Below the pieces are notes generated by a model. The model did not search any database. It saw only the letters and a program-made list of their open reading frames with translations, and was not told the origin of the DNA. From Xenorhabdus vietnamensis (lineage in GTDB: Bacteria; Pseudomonadota; Gammaproteobacteria; Enterobacterales; Enterobacteriaceae): a stretch of DNA of 64,000 nt. Numbering within the stretch: the stretch's first letter is position 1; each line of letters begins with the position of its first letter. The position numbers and the translations under genes were made by a program. Below are positions 11,864 to 22,984 of this stretch, piece by piece. Location of the stretch: assembly GCF_002127535.1 (NCBI RefSeq), contig NZ_MUBJ01000005.1, positions 124,001 to 188,000 on the forward strand, read 5' to 3'.

Positions 11864-13339
11864 GTGAATACACAACAGTTGGCGAAATTAAGAGCTTCAG
11901 TGCCTGAAATGAGAAAAGTCAGGCATATCCACTTTGTTGGCATTGGTGGTGCTGGCATGGGTGGTATCGCCGAAGTGTTGGCTAATGAAGGTTATCAGAT
12001 AAGTGGTTCTGATCTGGCCCCTAATGCTGTCACACAACAACTGATTGCACTGGGTGCAACTATTTATTTTAATCACCGCCCGGAAAACGTGCGGGATGCC
12101 AGTGTTGTTGTGGCATCCACGGCTATATCGGCAGAAAACCCAGAAATTATGGCTGCACGTGAAGCCCGAATCCCTGTAATCCGCCGTGCGGAAATGCTGG
12201 CAGAGCTTATGCGTTATCGTCACGGTATTGCGATTGCGGGAACGCACGGAAAAACCACGACGACAGCAATGATTGCTGGCATTTATGCACAGGCGGGTCT
12301 TGATCCTACGTTTATTAATGGTGGGTTGGTGAAAGCGGTAGGCACACATGCTCGTTTAGGTAGCAGCCGCTATTTGATTGCGGAAGCTGATGAAAGCGAT
12401 GCTTCATTCTTGCATTTGCAACCGATGATGGCAGTTGTCACCAACATTGAAGCCGACCACATGGATACCTATCAGGGGGATTTCGGAAACCTGAAACAAA
12501 CGTTCGTTAATTTTCTGCATAACCTGCCATTTTATGGTCGGGCTGTGATGTGTATTGACGATCCTGTCGTGAAAGAACTTATTCCCCAGATTGGGCGTTA
12601 TATCACGACCTACGGTTTCAGTGAGGAAGCAGACGTTCGTATTACCCATTATGAGCAGAAAGGTGCTCAGGGGTTTTTCACTATTAGCCGATATGACTTG
12701 CCAGATCTGCATGTGATGTTGAATGCCCCAGGACGCCACAATGCACTGAATGCAACTGCTGCCGTCGCAGTGGCGACAGAAGAAAGCATTGAGGATATGG
12801 CTATCCTTGCTTCTTTGGCAGAGTTTCAGGGAACTGGGCGCCGCTTTGATTTTCTGGGGGAATTTGCTCTCAAACATATCAATGGCAAAGAAGGTAGCGT
12901 GATGTTGGTAGATGACTATGGCCATCATCCAACAGAAGTTGACGCCACGATTAAAGCTGCGCGAGCGGGTTGGGTGGACAAACGCATTGTGATGGTATTC
13001 CAGCCACATCGTTATACGAGAACCCGTGATTTATATGATGACTTTGCTAATGTTTTGAGTCAGGTAGATGTTCTATTGATGCTGGATGTGTATGCCGCAG
13101 GTGAAACGCCGATCCCGGGAGCGGATAGCCGTTCTTTATGCCGTACTATTCGCAGTCGTGGCAAGTTGGACCCGATTTTTGTATCAGGGCTTGATCAAAT
13201 TTCAATCATTCTGTCTCAGGTGATAGAAAACAATGACTTAGTTTTAGTACAGGGTGCCGGTAATATCGGTAAAATAGCGCGCAATTTGGCTGAAACAAAA
13301 TTGCAGCCATCTTTTAATGAGGTAGAGCATCATGGTTGA
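11864..13339 (+). CDS. murC: UDP-MurNAc:L-alanine ligase MurC
   Basis: 491 residues, the same length as the E. coli protein, starting at GTG. MurC adds L-alanine to UDP-MurNAc, the first peptide step. The N-terminal [16 protein letters not shown] loop, the ATP loop [11 protein letters not shown] near 126, EADESDASF and the [11 protein letters not shown] motif are intact. The C-terminus overlaps ddlB by 8 nt. Confidence 0.97.
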   Translation: MNTQQLAKLRASVPEMRKVRHIHFVGIGGAGMGGIAEVLANEGYQISGSDLAPNAVTQQLIALGATIYFNHRPENVRDASVVVASTAISAENPEIMAAREARIPVIRRAEMLAELMRYRHGIAIAGTHGKTTTTAMIAGIYAQAGLDPTFINGGLVKAVGTHARLGSSRYLIAEADESDASFLHLQPMMAVVTNIEADHMDTYQGDFGNLKQTFVNFLHNLPFYGRAVMCIDDPVVKELIPQIGRYITTYGFSEEADVRITHYEQKGAQGFFTISRYDLPDLHVMLNAPGRHNALNATAAVAVATEESIEDMAILASLAEFQGTGRRFDFLGEFALKHINGKEGSVMLVDDYGHHPTEVDATIKAARAGWVDKRIVMVFQPHRYTRTRDLYDDFANVLSQVDVLLMLDVYAAGETPIPGADSRSLCRTIRSRGKLDPIFVSGLDQISIILSQVIENNDLVLVQGAGNIGKIARNLAETKLQPSFNEVEHHG

Positions 13340-14252
13340 TAAAGTTGCTGTTCTGTTGGGCGGAACGTCTGCTGAACGCGAAGTTTCATTGCAGTCAGGA
13401 CATGCTGTTGTTGCTGGGCTGAAAGAAGCGGGTATTAATGCTTATTCAGTTGATACAAAAGACTTTGATGTGACTAAACTCAAAGAGGAAGGGTTTAGTA
13501 AAGTCTTTATTGCACTACATGGCCGTGGTGGTGAGGATGGTACGTTGCAAGGTTTGCTGGAGTTTTTACAACTTCCTTACACCGGCAGCGGAGTGATGGC
13601 ATCTGCCTTGTCAATGGATAAATTGCGCACAAAACAGCTATGGCAGGGAGCGAAACTACCAGTTCCCCCTTATGTCGCAATTAATTCTCAAAAAATTGAA
13701 CAAGTTAACGATTTTCAACTCAAAGAGTATGTTCAAGAGCTAGGCCTGCCATTAATGGTTAAACCGAATCTGGAAGGCTCCAGTGTAGGAATGACCAAAG
13801 TGAATGATTATTCCGAATTGCGTGGCGCATTGGAGCTGGCATTTAAATACGATACTGACGTGCTGGTTGAAAAATGGCTGTTTGGTCCCGAATATACTGT
13901 AGGATTTTTGGGAGACAAAGCACTTCCTTCTATCCGTATTCAGGCTCCAGAAGTGTTTTACGATTATGATGCGAAATATATTTCCAACCAAACGCAATAT
14001 TTTTGTCCAAGCGGCTTGAGTGTGGAAAAAGAACAAGAGTTGTTAGATATTGCATCAAAGGCTTATAAAACGCTGGGATGCCGGGGCTGGGGACGTGTTG
14101 ATATCATGGATGATGGCAATGGTAACTTCTATTTGCTGGAGGTTAACACTTCTCCTGGTATGACTAGCCATAGTCTTGTGCCAATTGCTGCGCGTCAGGC
14201 GGGACTTAACTTTTCTCAACTCGTAGCAAAAATTTTGGAGTTGACTGATTAA
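13332..14252 (+). CDS. ddlB: D-alanine--D-alanine ligase DdlB
   Basis: 306 residues, an ATP-grasp ligase that makes the D-Ala-D-Ala dipeptide used by MurF. Visible motifs: [13 protein letters not shown] at the N-terminus with the substrate-binding Glu, [13 protein letters not shown] near 62, [11 protein letters not shown] near 144 and the metal-binding [14 protein letters not shown] near 268. It overlaps murC by 8 nt and ends 1 nt before ftsQ. Confidence 0.97.
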   Translation: MVDKVAVLLGGTSAEREVSLQSGHAVVAGLKEAGINAYSVDTKDFDVTKLKEEGFSKVFIALHGRGGEDGTLQGLLEFLQLPYTGSGVMASALSMDKLRTKQLWQGAKLPVPPYVAINSQKIEQVNDFQLKEYVQELGLPLMVKPNLEGSSVGMTKVNDYSELRGALELAFKYDTDVLVEKWLFGPEYTVGFLGDKALPSIRIQAPEVFYDYDAKYISNQTQYFCPSGLSVEKEQELLDIASKAYKTLGCRGWGRVDIMDDGNGNFYLLEVNTSPGMTSHSLVPIAARQAGLNFSQLVAKILELTD

Positions 14253-14253
14253 A

Positions 14254-15045
14254 ATGTCGCAGGCAGCCCGGAATGTTCGGGAGCGGGAGAGTGAAGCTCA
14301 GGGATCTCGTCCGAGCAATGGTTATTATCTGGTGGGGATTATCTTCTTCTTGATGGTGGCTGGCACCATCGCATGGGGAGGCTGGATGGCACTGGACTGG
14401 ATGAAGGATTCTAGCAAATTACCGCTCTCAAAGCTGGTGCTGACTGGTGAACGCCATTACACCACGAATGATGATGTAAGAAAGGCTATTTTGTCCTTGG
14501 GAACTCCCAAAACATTTATAACTCAGGATGTTAATGCCATTCAGGAAAAGATTAAACAGCTGCCATGGATTCAGCATGTGACTGTACGTAAACAATGGCC
14601 TGATGAACTTAAAATACATCTGGTAGAATACGTGCCTTATGCGCGCTGGAACGACACTCAACTGTTGGATGCTGAAGGCCAAGAATTCAGCTTGCCTATG
14701 GAACGCATTGCAAATAGGAAATATCCTATATTGCATGGGCCAAAAAGCAAAGGAAAAGACGTATTGCGTGAATATCACACAATGGCGGATTTTCTTGAAA
14801 AACACCAAATAAAACTGAAAGCAGTGAGCATGACAGCGCGTAATTCCTGGCAGTTGATATTGGATAATAATATCCGTTTAGAGTTAGGAACTAAAGATAA
14901 AACGCAGAGAATGAAACGTTTTGTTGAACTTTATTCTCGGTTGCGGGAAAACACTGAGAAACGCGTAGATTATATTGATTTACGCTATGAAAATGGTGCT
15001 GCGGTAGGTTGGACTCCTTTATTAACTGATAAGCCGGTTCAATGA
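14254..15045 (+). CDS. ftsQ: Cell division protein FtsQ
   Basis: 263 residues: a cytoplasmic tail rich in charged residues, one membrane segment at about 25-48, a POTRA domain beginning LSKLVLTGERHYTT, and a C-terminal periplasmic beta domain. FtsQ recruits FtsL and FtsB and holds the late divisome together. It is slightly shorter than the E. coli protein (276). The ATG follows the ddlB stop by one base. A 55-nt gap to ftsA differs from the overlapping arrangement in E. coli. Confidence 0.94.
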   Translation: MSQAARNVRERESEAQGSRPSNGYYLVGIIFFLMVAGTIAWGGWMALDWMKDSSKLPLSKLVLTGERHYTTNDDVRKAILSLGTPKTFITQDVNAIQEKIKQLPWIQHVTVRKQWPDELKIHLVEYVPYARWNDTQLLDAEGQEFSLPMERIANRKYPILHGPKSKGKDVLREYHTMADFLEKHQIKLKAVSMTARNSWQLILDNNIRLELGTKDKTQRMKRFVELYSRLRENTEKRVDYIDLRYENGAAVGWTPLLTDKPVQ

Positions 15046-15100
15046 ATGGGCAAGAAAACAAACAGTGACTGGTAATAATACAGAGACAGGCAGAATAACG

Positions 15101-16357
15101 ATGATCAAATCAACGGACAGAAAATTGGTAGTTGGCCTTGAAATTGGTACAGCAAAGGTATCTGCCCTGGTTGGTGAAATTCTGCCCGATGGTATGGTCA
15201 ATATTATCGGAGTAGGAAGTTGCCCATCCCGCGGCATGGACAAAGGCGGTGTAAACGATCTTGAATCGGTCGTCAAATGCGTGCAGCGTGCCATTGATCA
15301 GGCTGAACTCATGGCGGATTGCCAGATTTCCTCAGTCTATCTGGCGCTTTCTGGCAAACATATCAGTTGCCAGAACGAAATCGGCATGGTGCCAGTTTCG
15401 GAAGAAGAAGTGACACAGGATGATGTGGACAGTGTTGTCCATACAGCTAAGTCGGTTCGTGTTCGTGATGAACACCGTATTTTGCATGTGATCCCACAGG
15501 AATACGCGATTGATTATCAAGAAGGGATCAAAAATCCGGTTGGGCTTTCAGGTGTACGTATGAAAGCGAAAGTCCACTTGATTACCTGTCATAACGATAT
15601 GGCGAAAAATATTGTAAAAGCTGTTGAACGTTGTGGATTGAAAGTTGATCAACTTATTTTTGCCGGGTTGGCATCAAGTTATGCTGTATTAACAGAAGAT
15701 GAACGTGAATTGGGAGTATGTGTCGTCGATATCGGTGGTGGGACAATGGATATCGCTGTATATACTGGCGGCGCATTACGTCATACCAAAGTTATTCCTT
15801 ATGCAGGCAATGTAGTGACTAGTGATATTGCCTATGCATTTGGTACTCCCCCAAGTGATGCTGAAACTATCAAGGTTCGTCATGGCTGTGCATTGGGTTC
15901 GATAGTTAGCAAAGATGAGAATGTGGAAGTCCCAAGTGTGGGAGGGCGTCCTCCTCGTAGTTTGCAACGTCAAACTTTGGCTGAAGTTATCGAGCCCCGT
16001 TATACCGAACTGCTGAATTTAGTGAACGATGAAATTTTGCGATTGCAGGAGCAATTACGGCAGCAGGGAGTAAAACACCACCTGGCGGCAGGGATAGTCC
16101 TTACAGGGGGAGGAGCCCAGATTGATGGTCTGGCCGAATGCGCTCAGAGGGTATTCCATACTCAAGTTCGCATCGGCCGCCCTTTGAACATCACGGGACT
16201 CACAGATTATGTGCAGGAGCCTTGCTACTCAACAGCGGTTGGGCTTCTGCATTATGGCAAAGAATCTCAGCTTGGCAGTGATTCTGATGCCGATAAAAGA
16301 ACGTCAGTCAGTGGTTGGTTTAAGAAAGTCAGCAACTGGCTGAAAAAAGAATTTTGA
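15101..16357 (+). CDS. ftsA: Cell division protein FtsA
   Basis: 418 residues, an actin-fold ATPase that tethers FtsZ to the membrane. The start at 15101 (MIKSTDRKLVVGLEIG) is set by exact agreement with E. coli FtsA; an upstream in-frame ATG at 15065 would add 12 residues without family support. Actin-type motifs GLEIGTAKVSALVGE, VVDIGGGTMDIAVY and LTGGGAQIDGL are clear. The last residues (SGWFKKVSNWLKKEF) form the amphipathic membrane-targeting helix. Confidence 0.96.
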   Translation: MIKSTDRKLVVGLEIGTAKVSALVGEILPDGMVNIIGVGSCPSRGMDKGGVNDLESVVKCVQRAIDQAELMADCQISSVYLALSGKHISCQNEIGMVPVSEEEVTQDDVDSVVHTAKSVRVRDEHRILHVIPQEYAIDYQEGIKNPVGLSGVRMKAKVHLITCHNDMAKNIVKAVERCGLKVDQLIFAGLASSYAVLTEDERELGVCVVDIGGGTMDIAVYTGGALRHTKVIPYAGNVVTSDIAYAFGTPPSDAETIKVRHGCALGSIVSKDENVEVPSVGGRPPRSLQRQTLAEVIEPRYTELLNLVNDEILRLQEQLRQQGVKHHLAAGIVLTGGGAQIDGLAECAQRVFHTQVRIGRPLNITGLTDYVQEPCYSTAVGLLHYGKESQLGSDSDADKRTSVSGWFKKVSNWLKKEF

Positions 16358-16423
16358 TTTTTTATACAGAGGCTACGACAATGTCGCGGGCCTCGATATA
16401 AAGGCACAAAACGGAGAGAAATT

Positions 16424-17587
16424 ATGTTTGAACCACTGGAATTAACCAACGACGCGGTGATTAAAGTCATCGGCGTCGGCGGCGGCGGCGGTAATGCTGT
16501 GGAGCACATGGTGCGTGAGCGCATTGAAGGCGTTGACTTCTTTGCGGTTAACACAGATGCTCAGGCACTGCGTAAGACGGCGGTTGGTCAGACTATCCAG
16601 ATTGGCAACGGTATTACGAAAGGATTAGGCGCTGGTGCAAATCCTGAGGTTGGTCGTACTGCTGCGGAAGAAGATCGTGAATCACTGCGTACCGCACTGG
16701 AAGGTGCAGACATGGTATTCATTGCCGCAGGTATGGGAGGTGGCACAGGAACAGGTGCAGCACCTGTTGTAGCTGAAATTGCCAAAGAACTTGGTATTTT
16801 GACTGTTGCAGTTGTCACTAAACCATTTAATTTCGAAGGCAAAAAACGTATGGCCTTCGCAGAACAAGGGATCACTGAACTATCTAAACATGTGGATTCA
16901 TTGATCACTATTCCAAATGACAAATTATTGAAAGTTCTGGGACGGGGCATTTCCCTGTTGGATGCATTCGGTGCAGCCAATGATGTCCTGAAAGGGGCAG
17001 TTCAGGGTATTGCAGAGTTGATTACTCGCCCAGGTCTGATGAACGTTGACTTCGCTGACGTTCGTACCGTTATGTCCGAAATGGGTTACGCCATGATGGG
17101 CTCAGGTATTGCGCAGGGTGAAGATCGTGCGGAAGAAGCAGCAGAAATGGCTATCTCAAGTCCATTGCTGGAAGATATTGATCTTTCTGGTGCACGCGGC
17201 GTTCTGGTTAACATCACAGCGGGCTTTGACCTGCGTTTGGATGAATTTGAAACGGTTGGTAACACAATCCGGGCATTTGCTTCTGATAATGCAACGGTGG
17301 TTATCGGTACGTCACTGGATCCAGACATGAATGATGAGCTGCGTGTTACCGTTGTGGCAACAGGCATTGGAATGGATAAACGTCCAGAAATCACTCTAGT
17401 GACCAATAACAAGGCTCCTCAGGCAAATACGATGGATCGTCGTTACCAGCAGATGCCTGGCGGAATCCCTTCATTGTCTGATGAGAATAAAACAGCAGCA
17501 AAAGTCGTAAATGACCAAAATCCGCATACAAGCAAAGAGCCTGATTATCTGGACATTCCCGCATTTTTGCGTAAGCAGGCTGATTAA
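16424..17587 (+). CDS. ftsZ: Cell division GTPase FtsZ
   Basis: 387 residues, the tubulin-like GTPase of the Z-ring. [10 protein letters not shown] near 18-26, the tubulin signature [10 protein letters not shown] near 106-115 and the T7 loop [11 protein letters not shown] near 207 are intact. A variable linker leads to the conserved C-terminal peptide [15 protein letters not shown], which binds FtsA, ZipA and ZapD. A GGAGAGAA ribosome binding site precedes the ATG. Confidence 0.98.
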   Translation: MFEPLELTNDAVIKVIGVGGGGGNAVEHMVRERIEGVDFFAVNTDAQALRKTAVGQTIQIGNGITKGLGAGANPEVGRTAAEEDRESLRTALEGADMVFIAAGMGGGTGTGAAPVVAEIAKELGILTVAVVTKPFNFEGKKRMAFAEQGITELSKHVDSLITIPNDKLLKVLGRGISLLDAFGAANDVLKGAVQGIAELITRPGLMNVDFADVRTVMSEMGYAMMGSGIAQGEDRAEEAAEMAISSPLLEDIDLSGARGVLVNITAGFDLRLDEFETVGNTIRAFASDNATVVIGTSLDPDMNDELRVTVVATGIGMDKRPEITLVTNNKAPQANTMDRRYQQMPGGIPSLSDENKTAAKVVNDQNPHTSKEPDYLDIPAFLRKQAD

Positions 17588-17598
17588 TAGCTAAAAAA

Positions 17599-17663
17599 TT
17601 GGTTTCTCCGCTTTTTGTGCTAAACTATCCTGCCAATCATGAATTATAGTGATTGGTGGGATA
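17599..17663 (+). promoter_or_regulatory. Candidate lpxC promoter and 5' leader hairpin
   Basis: TTGGTT at 17599-17604 and TAAACT at 17621-17626, 16 nt apart, look like a sigma70 promoter in the ftsZ-lpxC gap. Directly downstream, 17626-17639 and 17650-17663 form a 14-bp stem (two G-U pairs) with a 10-nt loop. The stem would begin almost at the transcript 5' end and stops 23 nt before the lpxC ATG. Both calls are inferences from sequence shape. Confidence 0.45.
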
Positions 17664-17683
17664 AGTAACATTGCGAGATATAA

Positions 17684-18604
<921 letters not shown>

Positions 18605-18723
18605 TTGGCGTTGGTATAATAGCTAACGTGTGTATTAATAAAGAGTGTTGAGAGCATTCCAATGATGCACCAGTGGGTTATGTTATCTGTTACGCTCCTT
18701 TCGCTGATACTTTTCATTCAGCG

Positions 18724-19260
18724 TTAGCACTTCTTTTTGGCTGTACTGGTACCCTCTCCGGCCAGCGCAGCCAACCGTTCCAATTTTCTTTTCAATTTTT
18801 CCGGGCTATTCTCAGCCAACATCATTAATGTTTTTGCGCTTTCATGGGTTAACTGGCGCTTTGGTAATTCTTGATTATCATTACTGAATGCTTTTGTTGA
18901 CGGTTTTGAGAATCCTTGTTCATTATTATCACACTTAACCATTAATGATGGATTAATCCTGATGTCGATTGAGGATAAAGATGGTAGAATTTCGCTTCTC
19001 AACGTAGACAGTAAGACAGGAATTTCATAACGAAGCCGAGTCATCCAACTGGCATTTCCTGCTTCCAGTACCAGAATTTGTTTGCGATAATTGGCGACCC
19101 TACACCACGGGTGCAACGGTGCAGGAAGCAAACTGAGAACGGTGCGGTTGAGCTTCAATAATGCGATGGCATGTTGTTGAATGACTTGAAGAGGGCTTTT
19201 TCCGACAGTTGCCGCATCTTCAAACAACGTATCCAGTGATTGTGGGCGGCTATCTCGCAT
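18724..19260 (-). CDS. DUF721 (DciA-like) protein
   Basis: 178 residues on the minus strand. The N-terminus MRDSRPQSLDTLF, then LPAPLHPWCRVANYRK, LVLEAGNASWMTRLRYE and IDIRINPSL, is the DUF721/DciA family pattern. DciA is the replicative helicase loader in bacteria that lack phage-derived DnaC. Whether it has that job here cannot be told from this window, because many enterobacteria use DnaC. The C-terminal third is a hydrophilic, low-complexity tail ending in a Lys-rich stretch. It is convergent with lpxC and divergent from secM, with only 37 bp between the two start codons. Confidence 0.8.
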   Translation of the reverse strand: MRDSRPQSLDTLFEDAATVGKSPLQVIQQHAIALLKLNRTVLSLLPAPLHPWCRVANYRKQILVLEAGNASWMTRLRYEIPVLLSTLRSEILPSLSSIDIRINPSLMVKCDNNEQGFSKPSTKAFSNDNQELPKRQLTHESAKTLMMLAENSPEKLKRKLERLAALAGEGTSTAKKKC

Positions 19261-19297
19261 AATAGAAGCAGTTCCAGTATTTATTAATGAAGGATTA

Positions 19298-19852
19298 ATG
19301 AGTATTTTAAATCTTTGGCGGCAATTTGGTAGGCGTTATTTTTGGTCTCACCTTTTACTGGGCATGGTTGCTACAGGAATTGGTGTTCCTACTGTTTTCG
19401 CTGGAGTGGCAGAAAGCCTAACCCATACAAATACTTCTTCTGCCCAAGGAAGCCGTAATCAAGCCCTTTACTCTTTTGAGCGCTTATTTAAATTACACTT
19501 GCTCCAATTAAAAAGTGTCCAGCGTCAACCCTCTAATTATTTAAACTACTGGCAACAACATGCCGTTCGTAATGTGATCCGTCAACTTTCTTTTGCTTTT
19601 TCTGTCACAGAGCCTGTCAGATGCGAAGTAGCAAAAGAAAGTACTCGGATTTCTTCACCATCCATGCAGCAACTTATGCTGGATACGTTACATGCCATGC
19701 TGACACAAGCACCAATGCCATTTGAAGGAATTATATCAGATGTTGCGATGGTGAATTTTGTGCTTCCTGATACCCATACCCCAGCTCTTTGGGTCGCTAA
19801 AGTTCAGGGAATTAGGGCTGGGCCAACGCCCAATCATCTATTTCTGCTTTAA
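19298..19852 (+). CDS. secM: SecM secretion monitor (translational arrest peptide)
   Basis: 184 residues (E. coli 170). A long signal peptide with the conserved start RRYFWSHLLLGMVATG leads to the arrest sequence WVAKVQGIRAGP near the C-terminus (Trp165 to Pro176). SecM stalls the ribosome at this motif until SecA pulls the nascent chain, which raises secA translation. Compared with E. coli F-xxxx-WI-xxxx-GIRAGP, the Phe is replaced by His and the Ile by Val, and eight residues follow the final Pro. The start is set by an AAGGA just before the ATG at 19298. Between it and secA lies an ERIC element. Confidence 0.93.
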   Translation: MSILNLWRQFGRRYFWSHLLLGMVATGIGVPTVFAGVAESLTHTNTSSAQGSRNQALYSFERLFKLHLLQLKSVQRQPSNYLNYWQQHAVRNVIRQLSFAFSVTEPVRCEVAKESTRISSPSMQQLMLDTLHAMLTQAPMPFEGIISDVAMVNFVLPDTHTPALWVAKVQGIRAGPTPNHLFLL

Positions 19853-19910
19853 TGCGGCTGTTTTATTTCATCCTAATTTTAATAAGACAGTTTTTAATAA
19901 ATAAATGATT

Positions 19911-20037
19911 TATACCCAATGAATTTCAAGATGTGTCGCGGCAGCAAGGGAGCGAATCCACGGGAGCATAGATAACTATGTGACCGGGGTGAGTGAGTGC
20001 AGCGAACAAAGAGGTAACTTGAAAGACGAAAGGTATA
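19911..20037. repeat. ERIC element, full length (127 bp), between secM and secA
   Basis: Begins TATACCCAATGAATTTCAAG and ends in GGTATA, exactly 127 bp, the canonical ERIC length. It keeps the internal palindrome around ATAACTATGTGACCGGGG. It lies in the secM-secA leader, 58 nt after the secM stop and 38 nt before the secA ATG. Confidence 0.92.
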
Positions 20038-20075
20038 TTGGCTACAACAATAGCCCTATCTGAGATGTACTAATT

Positions 20076-22784
20076 ATGCTGATTAAATTACTGACAAAAA
20101 TTTTTGGTAGTCGTAATGACCGCACTTTGCGCCGTTTGCGCAAAGCGGTTGATGTTATCAACCGCATGGAGCCGGACTTTGAAAAACTTTCTGATGAAGA
20201 ACTGAAAGCGAAAACTGGTCAATTTCGCGCTCGCTTAAAAGAAGGTGAGTCACTGGAAAAAATTATGCCAGAAGCCTTTGCTACTGTCCGTGAAGCCAGT
20301 AAGCGTGTATTTAGCATGCGCCACTTTGATGTGCAGTTACTGGGTGGGATGGTATTGAATGAACGCTGCATAGCAGAGATGCGCACCGGTGAAGGTAAAA
20401 CTCTGACAGCAACATTGCCTGCTTATCTTAACGCCTTAAGTGGGAAAGGCGTTCACGTTGTTACCGTGAACGACTATTTAGCCCAGCGTGATGCTGAAAA
20501 TAACCGTCCATTGTTTGAATTCCTTGGCTTGAGTGTGGGCATTAACTTACCGGGCATGCCAGCCCCAGCCAAACGTGAAGCTTATGCGGCGGATATTACT
20601 TACGGTACCAATAACGAGTACGGTTTTGACTATTTGCGTGACAATATGGCATTTAGCCCGGAAGAGCGGGTTCAACGCAAATTGCATTATGCATTGGTGG
20701 ATGAGGTGGACTCGATTCTGATCGATGAGGCCCGTACTCCATTAATTATTTCAGGGCCTGCGGAAGATAGCTCTGAGCTTTATATCAAAGTGGACAAACT
20801 GATCCCGAAACTGGTTCGGCAGGAAAAAGAAGATTCAGATACATTCCAGGGAGAAGGCCATTTCTCTGTTGATGAAAAAACGCGTCAAGTCAATCTGACA
20901 GAGCGTGGATTGGTGTTGATTGAAGAGCTATTAGTGGATGCTAAATTGATGGATGAAGGTGAATCCTTGTATTCACCGACCAATATCATGTTGATGCACC
21001 ATGTAACAGCCGCTTTGCGCGCTCATGCCCTGTTTACCCGTGATGTTGATTATATTGTCAAAGATGGTGAGGTCATTATCGTTGATGAACATACAGGGCG
21101 TACAATGCAAGGGCGTCGTTGGTCTGATGGCTTGCACCAAGCTGTGGAAGCTAAAGAAGGCGTTGAGATTCAGAATGAAAACCAGACGCTGGCTTCAATC
21201 ACATTCCAGAACTATTTCCGTATATATGAAAAACTGGCAGGGATGACAGGAACCGCCGATACGGAAGCCTTTGAATTCAGCTCTATTTATAAATTAGACA
21301 CGATTGTCATTCCAACTAATCGCCCAATGATTCGTAAGGATTTGTCAGATCTAGTCTACATGACAGAAGCAGAAAAAATTGAGGCGATCATTGAAGATAT
21401 CAGAGATCGGACAAACAATGGTCAGCCTGTTTTGGTGGGGACAATTTCGATTGAGAAATCGGAACTCATTTCTAAGGCATTAACTAAAGCTGGCATAGCA
21501 CATAACGTATTGAACGCAAAATTCCATGCAATGGAGGCTGACATTATTGCTCATGCTGGTCAGGCTAGCACAGTGACTATTGCAACCAACATGGCGGGAC
21601 GTGGTACAGATATCATGTTGGGGGGAAGTTGGCAGTCAGAAATGGCTAAATTAGAAGAGCCAACCGAAGCACAAATTGAAAAAATTAAAGCAGAATGGCA
21701 AGAACGTCATGATGCGGTATTGGCAGCGGGTGGATTACATATTATTGGTACAGAGCGTCATGAATCACGCCGTATTGATAACCAGTTGCGTGGTCGTGCG
21801 GGACGTCAGGGAGATGCAGGTTCTTCACGCTTCTATCTCTCAATGGAAGACTCTTTAATGCGTATTTTTGCTTCCGATCGTGTGACGGGCATGATGCGTA
21901 AACTTGGTATGCAGCCGGGTGAAGCGATTGAACACCCATGGGTGACTAAAGCGATTGCTAATGCTCAGCGTAAGGTTGAGAGCCGTAACTTTGATATCCG
22001 TAAACAATTGCTGGAATATGATGATGTCGCGAACGATCAGCGCCGTGCAATTTATGCTCAGCGTAACGATTTGCTTGATGTGAGCGATGTCAGTGAAACC
22101 ATCACCAGCATCCGTGAAGATGTCTTCAAGATAACAATTGATGCTTACATTCCACCGCAATCACTGGAAGAAATGTGGGATATTGAAGGCTTGCAGGAAC
22201 GTTTAGTCAACGATTTCGATTTGGAGCTGCCGATTAAAGAGTGGTTGGACAAAGAGCCTGAATTGCACGAAGAAACACTGCGTGAACGTATCTTTGAGAA
22301 AGCGCTCGAACTTTATAAACAGAAAGAAGAAATCGTCAGTGCAGAAATGATGCGTAACTTTGAAAAAGGCATCATGTTGCAAACCTTAGATACATTATGG
22401 AAAGAGCATTTGGCTGCGATGGACTACCTGCGTCAGGGTATTCACTTGCGTGGTTATGCACAGAAAGATCCAAAACAGGAATATAAACGCGAATCCTTCT
22501 CTATGTTTTCCAACATGCTGGAATCACTGAAATATGAAGTGATCAGCACTTTGAGCAAAGTTCAAGTTAGAATGCCGGAAGAAGTTGAGGCACTTGAACA
22601 GCAGCGTCGTGAAGAAGCTGAGCGTTTGGCAAGACGACAACATTTGAGCCATGAGGTTGAACAGGGAGCGTTGATGTCAGAAGCTGAGGCTCAAATGGCA
22701 ACAGGAGAACGTAAAATTGGACGTAATGATCCTTGCCCATGTGGTTCTGGCAAAAAATATAAGCATTGCCACGGTCGCTTATAA
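20076..22784 (+). CDS. secA: Preprotein translocase ATPase SecA
   Basis: 902 residues (E. coli 901). SecA drives secretory proteins through SecYEG by ATP hydrolysis. Walker A MRTGEGKT lies at about 102-109, Walker [15 protein letters not shown] near 206, the second helicase domain [14 protein letters not shown] near 506, and [11 protein letters not shown] near 574. The C-terminal zinc motif [13 protein letters not shown], which binds SecB and lipids, is complete. In E. coli its translation depends on SecM arrest; here the leader contains an ERIC element. Confidence 0.98.
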   Translation: MLIKLLTKIFGSRNDRTLRRLRKAVDVINRMEPDFEKLSDEELKAKTGQFRARLKEGESLEKIMPEAFATVREASKRVFSMRHFDVQLLGGMVLNERCIAEMRTGEGKTLTATLPAYLNALSGKGVHVVTVNDYLAQRDAENNRPLFEFLGLSVGINLPGMPAPAKREAYAADITYGTNNEYGFDYLRDNMAFSPEERVQRKLHYALVDEVDSILIDEARTPLIISGPAEDSSELYIKVDKLIPKLVRQEKEDSDTFQGEGHFSVDEKTRQVNLTERGLVLIEELLVDAKLMDEGESLYSPTNIMLMHHVTAALRAHALFTRDVDYIVKDGEVIIVDEHTGRTMQGRRWSDGLHQAVEAKEGVEIQNENQTLASITFQNYFRIYEKLAGMTGTADTEAFEFSSIYKLDTIVIPTNRPMIRKDLSDLVYMTEAEKIEAIIEDIRDRTNNGQPVLVGTISIEKSELISKALTKAGIAHNVLNAKFHAMEADIIAHAGQASTVTIATNMAGRGTDIMLGGSWQSEMAKLEEPTEAQIEKIKAEWQERHDAVLAAGGLHIIGTERHESRRIDNQLRGRAGRQGDAGSSRFYLSMEDSLMRIFASDRVTGMMRKLGMQPGEAIEHPWVTKAIANAQRKVESRNFDIRKQLLEYDDVANDQRRAIYAQRNDLLDVSDVSETITSIREDVFKITIDAYIPPQSLEEMWDIEGLQERLVNDFDLELPIKEWLDKEPELHEETLRERIFEKALELYKQKEEIVSAEMMRNFEKGIMLQTLDTLWKEHLAAMDYLRQGIHLRGYAQKDPKQEYKRESFSMFSNMLESLKYEVISTLSKVQVRMPEEVEALEQQRREEAERLARRQHLSHEVEQGALMSEAEAQMATGERKIGRNDPCPCGSGKKYKHCHGRL

Positions 22785-22812
22785 ATATGGTCGCTTATAA
22801 ATAAAGTGAGTG

Positions 22813-22850
22813 GTGCCAATGGAAATAGCTAATCTGGTTATCATTGGCAT
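22813..22850 (+). terminator. Hairpin downstream of secA, possible terminator
   Basis: TGCCAATG (22814-22821) and CATTGGCA (22842-22849) form an 8-bp stem with a 20-nt loop, 30 nt after the secA stop. No T-run follows directly, so termination is only suggested. Confidence 0.3.
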
Positions 22851-22984
22851 GAGGTAATTTAACGAAAACCCTTAGATCTTATTCTGCAAGAGTATACTTC
22901 AATGGAAGTTCTCGCATCAGGAATAGATTTGAGGGTTTTGTTATAGCGGATTTTTCTTTATTGGAGGTTAGACAGGATTAATAG

